Source: Thermoprotei archaeon ex4572_64
Lineage (GTDB): Archaea; Thermoproteota; Thermoprotei; Thermoproteales; Thermocladiaceae
Length of the DNA: 5,640 nt
Assembly: GCA_002254895.1 (NCBI GenBank)
Contig: NJDF01000023.1
Span: 1 to 5,640 of the forward strand
Direction: 5' to 3'
The notes under the pieces were generated by a model. That model did no database searches. It saw only the letters and a program-made list of their open reading frames with translations, and was not told the DNA's origin. Positions 5,201 through 5,640 of the stretch are shown in pieces. The position numbers and the translations under genes are program-made. Each line of letters begins with the position of its first letter. Position 1 is the stretch's first letter.

Positions 5201-5640
5201 TTATGACCAAGCTGGTACTGTAGTAACTTCATCAGCTACAGTAACTAAGTTTGCATTACCTGCATCATCAGTTGGTGAAAACTTAAATGTGAATGAACCA
5301 CTCATGTTATCATCTGCTGAATGTGATGGTTCCCAAGTAACTGCGTAACAGTTATTAAATGCCCATGTTTTAGCATTAGTTCCATCATTTGCTTCTACAA
5401 AGATAGCTTTAGTTGTTCCTTCAGTTGCTGAAGTTAAACCAACACCGTATTTGTATTCGTCCCATAAAGAACTCTCTGCTGTATCAATCTTTGGAGTTAC
5501 TTCTAAAGTTAATTCAAACTGTTCTCTTGGTTTTTCTTTATCAATGAATCCACCAAAAGCTGCTACAGATTCTACATCCTTATTACCGCCTGATAAACCC
5601 CATGAAGTTATTTGTCCTTTTACTACGTTAGTATCATCTG
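5201..5640 (-). CDS. Major tail (tube) protein, C-terminal part, 5' end outside window
   Basis: This frame is open from the window edge to a TAA at 5203-5201 and gives 145 residues of C-terminal sequence. A second in-frame TAA lies two codons later (5197-5195). The visible part is rich in beta-strand sequence and in Thr, Gly, Asp and Glu. It includes ITSWGLSGGNKDVESV near the start of the visible part, EQFELTLEV, and NNCYAVTWEPSHSADDNMSG followed by the strand SFTFKFSP. A strand-turn-strand pattern ending in a short polar tail is usual for tail tube subunits, which form stacked hexameric rings. The main support is position: it sits immediately before a terminator and the tail assembly chaperones, where the tube gene normally lies. 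The start codon is not in the window. A major capsid or sheath protein is less likely given the downstream order. The family call is inference from context plus general sequence character. Confidence 0.72.
   Translation of the reverse strand, partial: DDTNVVKGQITSWGLSGGNKDVESVAAFGGFIDKEKPREQFELTLEVTPKIDTAESSLWDEYKYGVGLTSATEGTTKAIFVEANDGTNAKTWAFNNCYAVTWEPSHSADDNMSGSFTFKFSPTDDAGNANLVTVADEVTTVPAWS

Overview
The window is part of the tail-building module of a tailed virus (Caudoviricetes-type), either a free virus or a provirus. All supported genes lie on the minus strand, so they are transcribed from position 5640 towards position 1. The DNA is AT-rich (roughly one third GC by eye), densely packed, and shows no mobile element, tRNA, rRNA or CRISPR array. 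Gene order does most of the identification: tail tube protein, two small tail assembly chaperones, tape measure protein, a small Dit-like protein, a baseplate hub-like protein, then small appendage-type genes and the start of a fibre-like gene. The hub follows directly after one small gene, and the window shows no sheath gene. This fits a siphovirus-like tail, but a sheath gene could lie upstream of the window.

Layout in transcription order. Positions 5640 to 5201 hold the C-terminal 145 residues of a tail tube protein. A hairpin plus T-rich tract (5188 to 5150) follows 12 bases after its stop and looks like an intrinsic terminator. A leader of about 95 bases then precedes the first tail assembly chaperone (5055 to 4726). 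Four genes follow it with nearly identical junctions, TAA-R-ATG: second chaperone (4724 to 4485), tape measure (4483 to 2714), Dit-like protein (2712 to 2269) and hub (2267 to 1041). After the hub the style changes. Two small genes (1009 to 650, 601 to 254) follow short spacers with strong Shine-Dalgarno sites, and a fibre-like gene begins at 242 and runs off the window.

How the genes would work together: the chaperones coat the tape measure protein. The tape measure, with the Dit-like protein and hub, nucleates the tail tip. Tube subunits then polymerise around the tape to a length set by the tape measure (589 residues, or very roughly 90 nm at about 0.15 nm per residue). The terminator behind the tube gene is a plausible way to make far more tube subunit than tape measure. 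The promoter-distal genes would supply tip and fibre parts that touch the host.

Host: Shine-Dalgarno sites and the hairpin terminator fit a low-GC bacterium, but archaea also use Shine-Dalgarno sites and T-rich terminators. The tape measure carries a central hydrophobic motif that I associate, from memory only, with tape measures of archaeal and environmental tailed viruses. No peptidoglycan-cleaving domain is recognisable in the tape measure or hub. The host domain is therefore left open.
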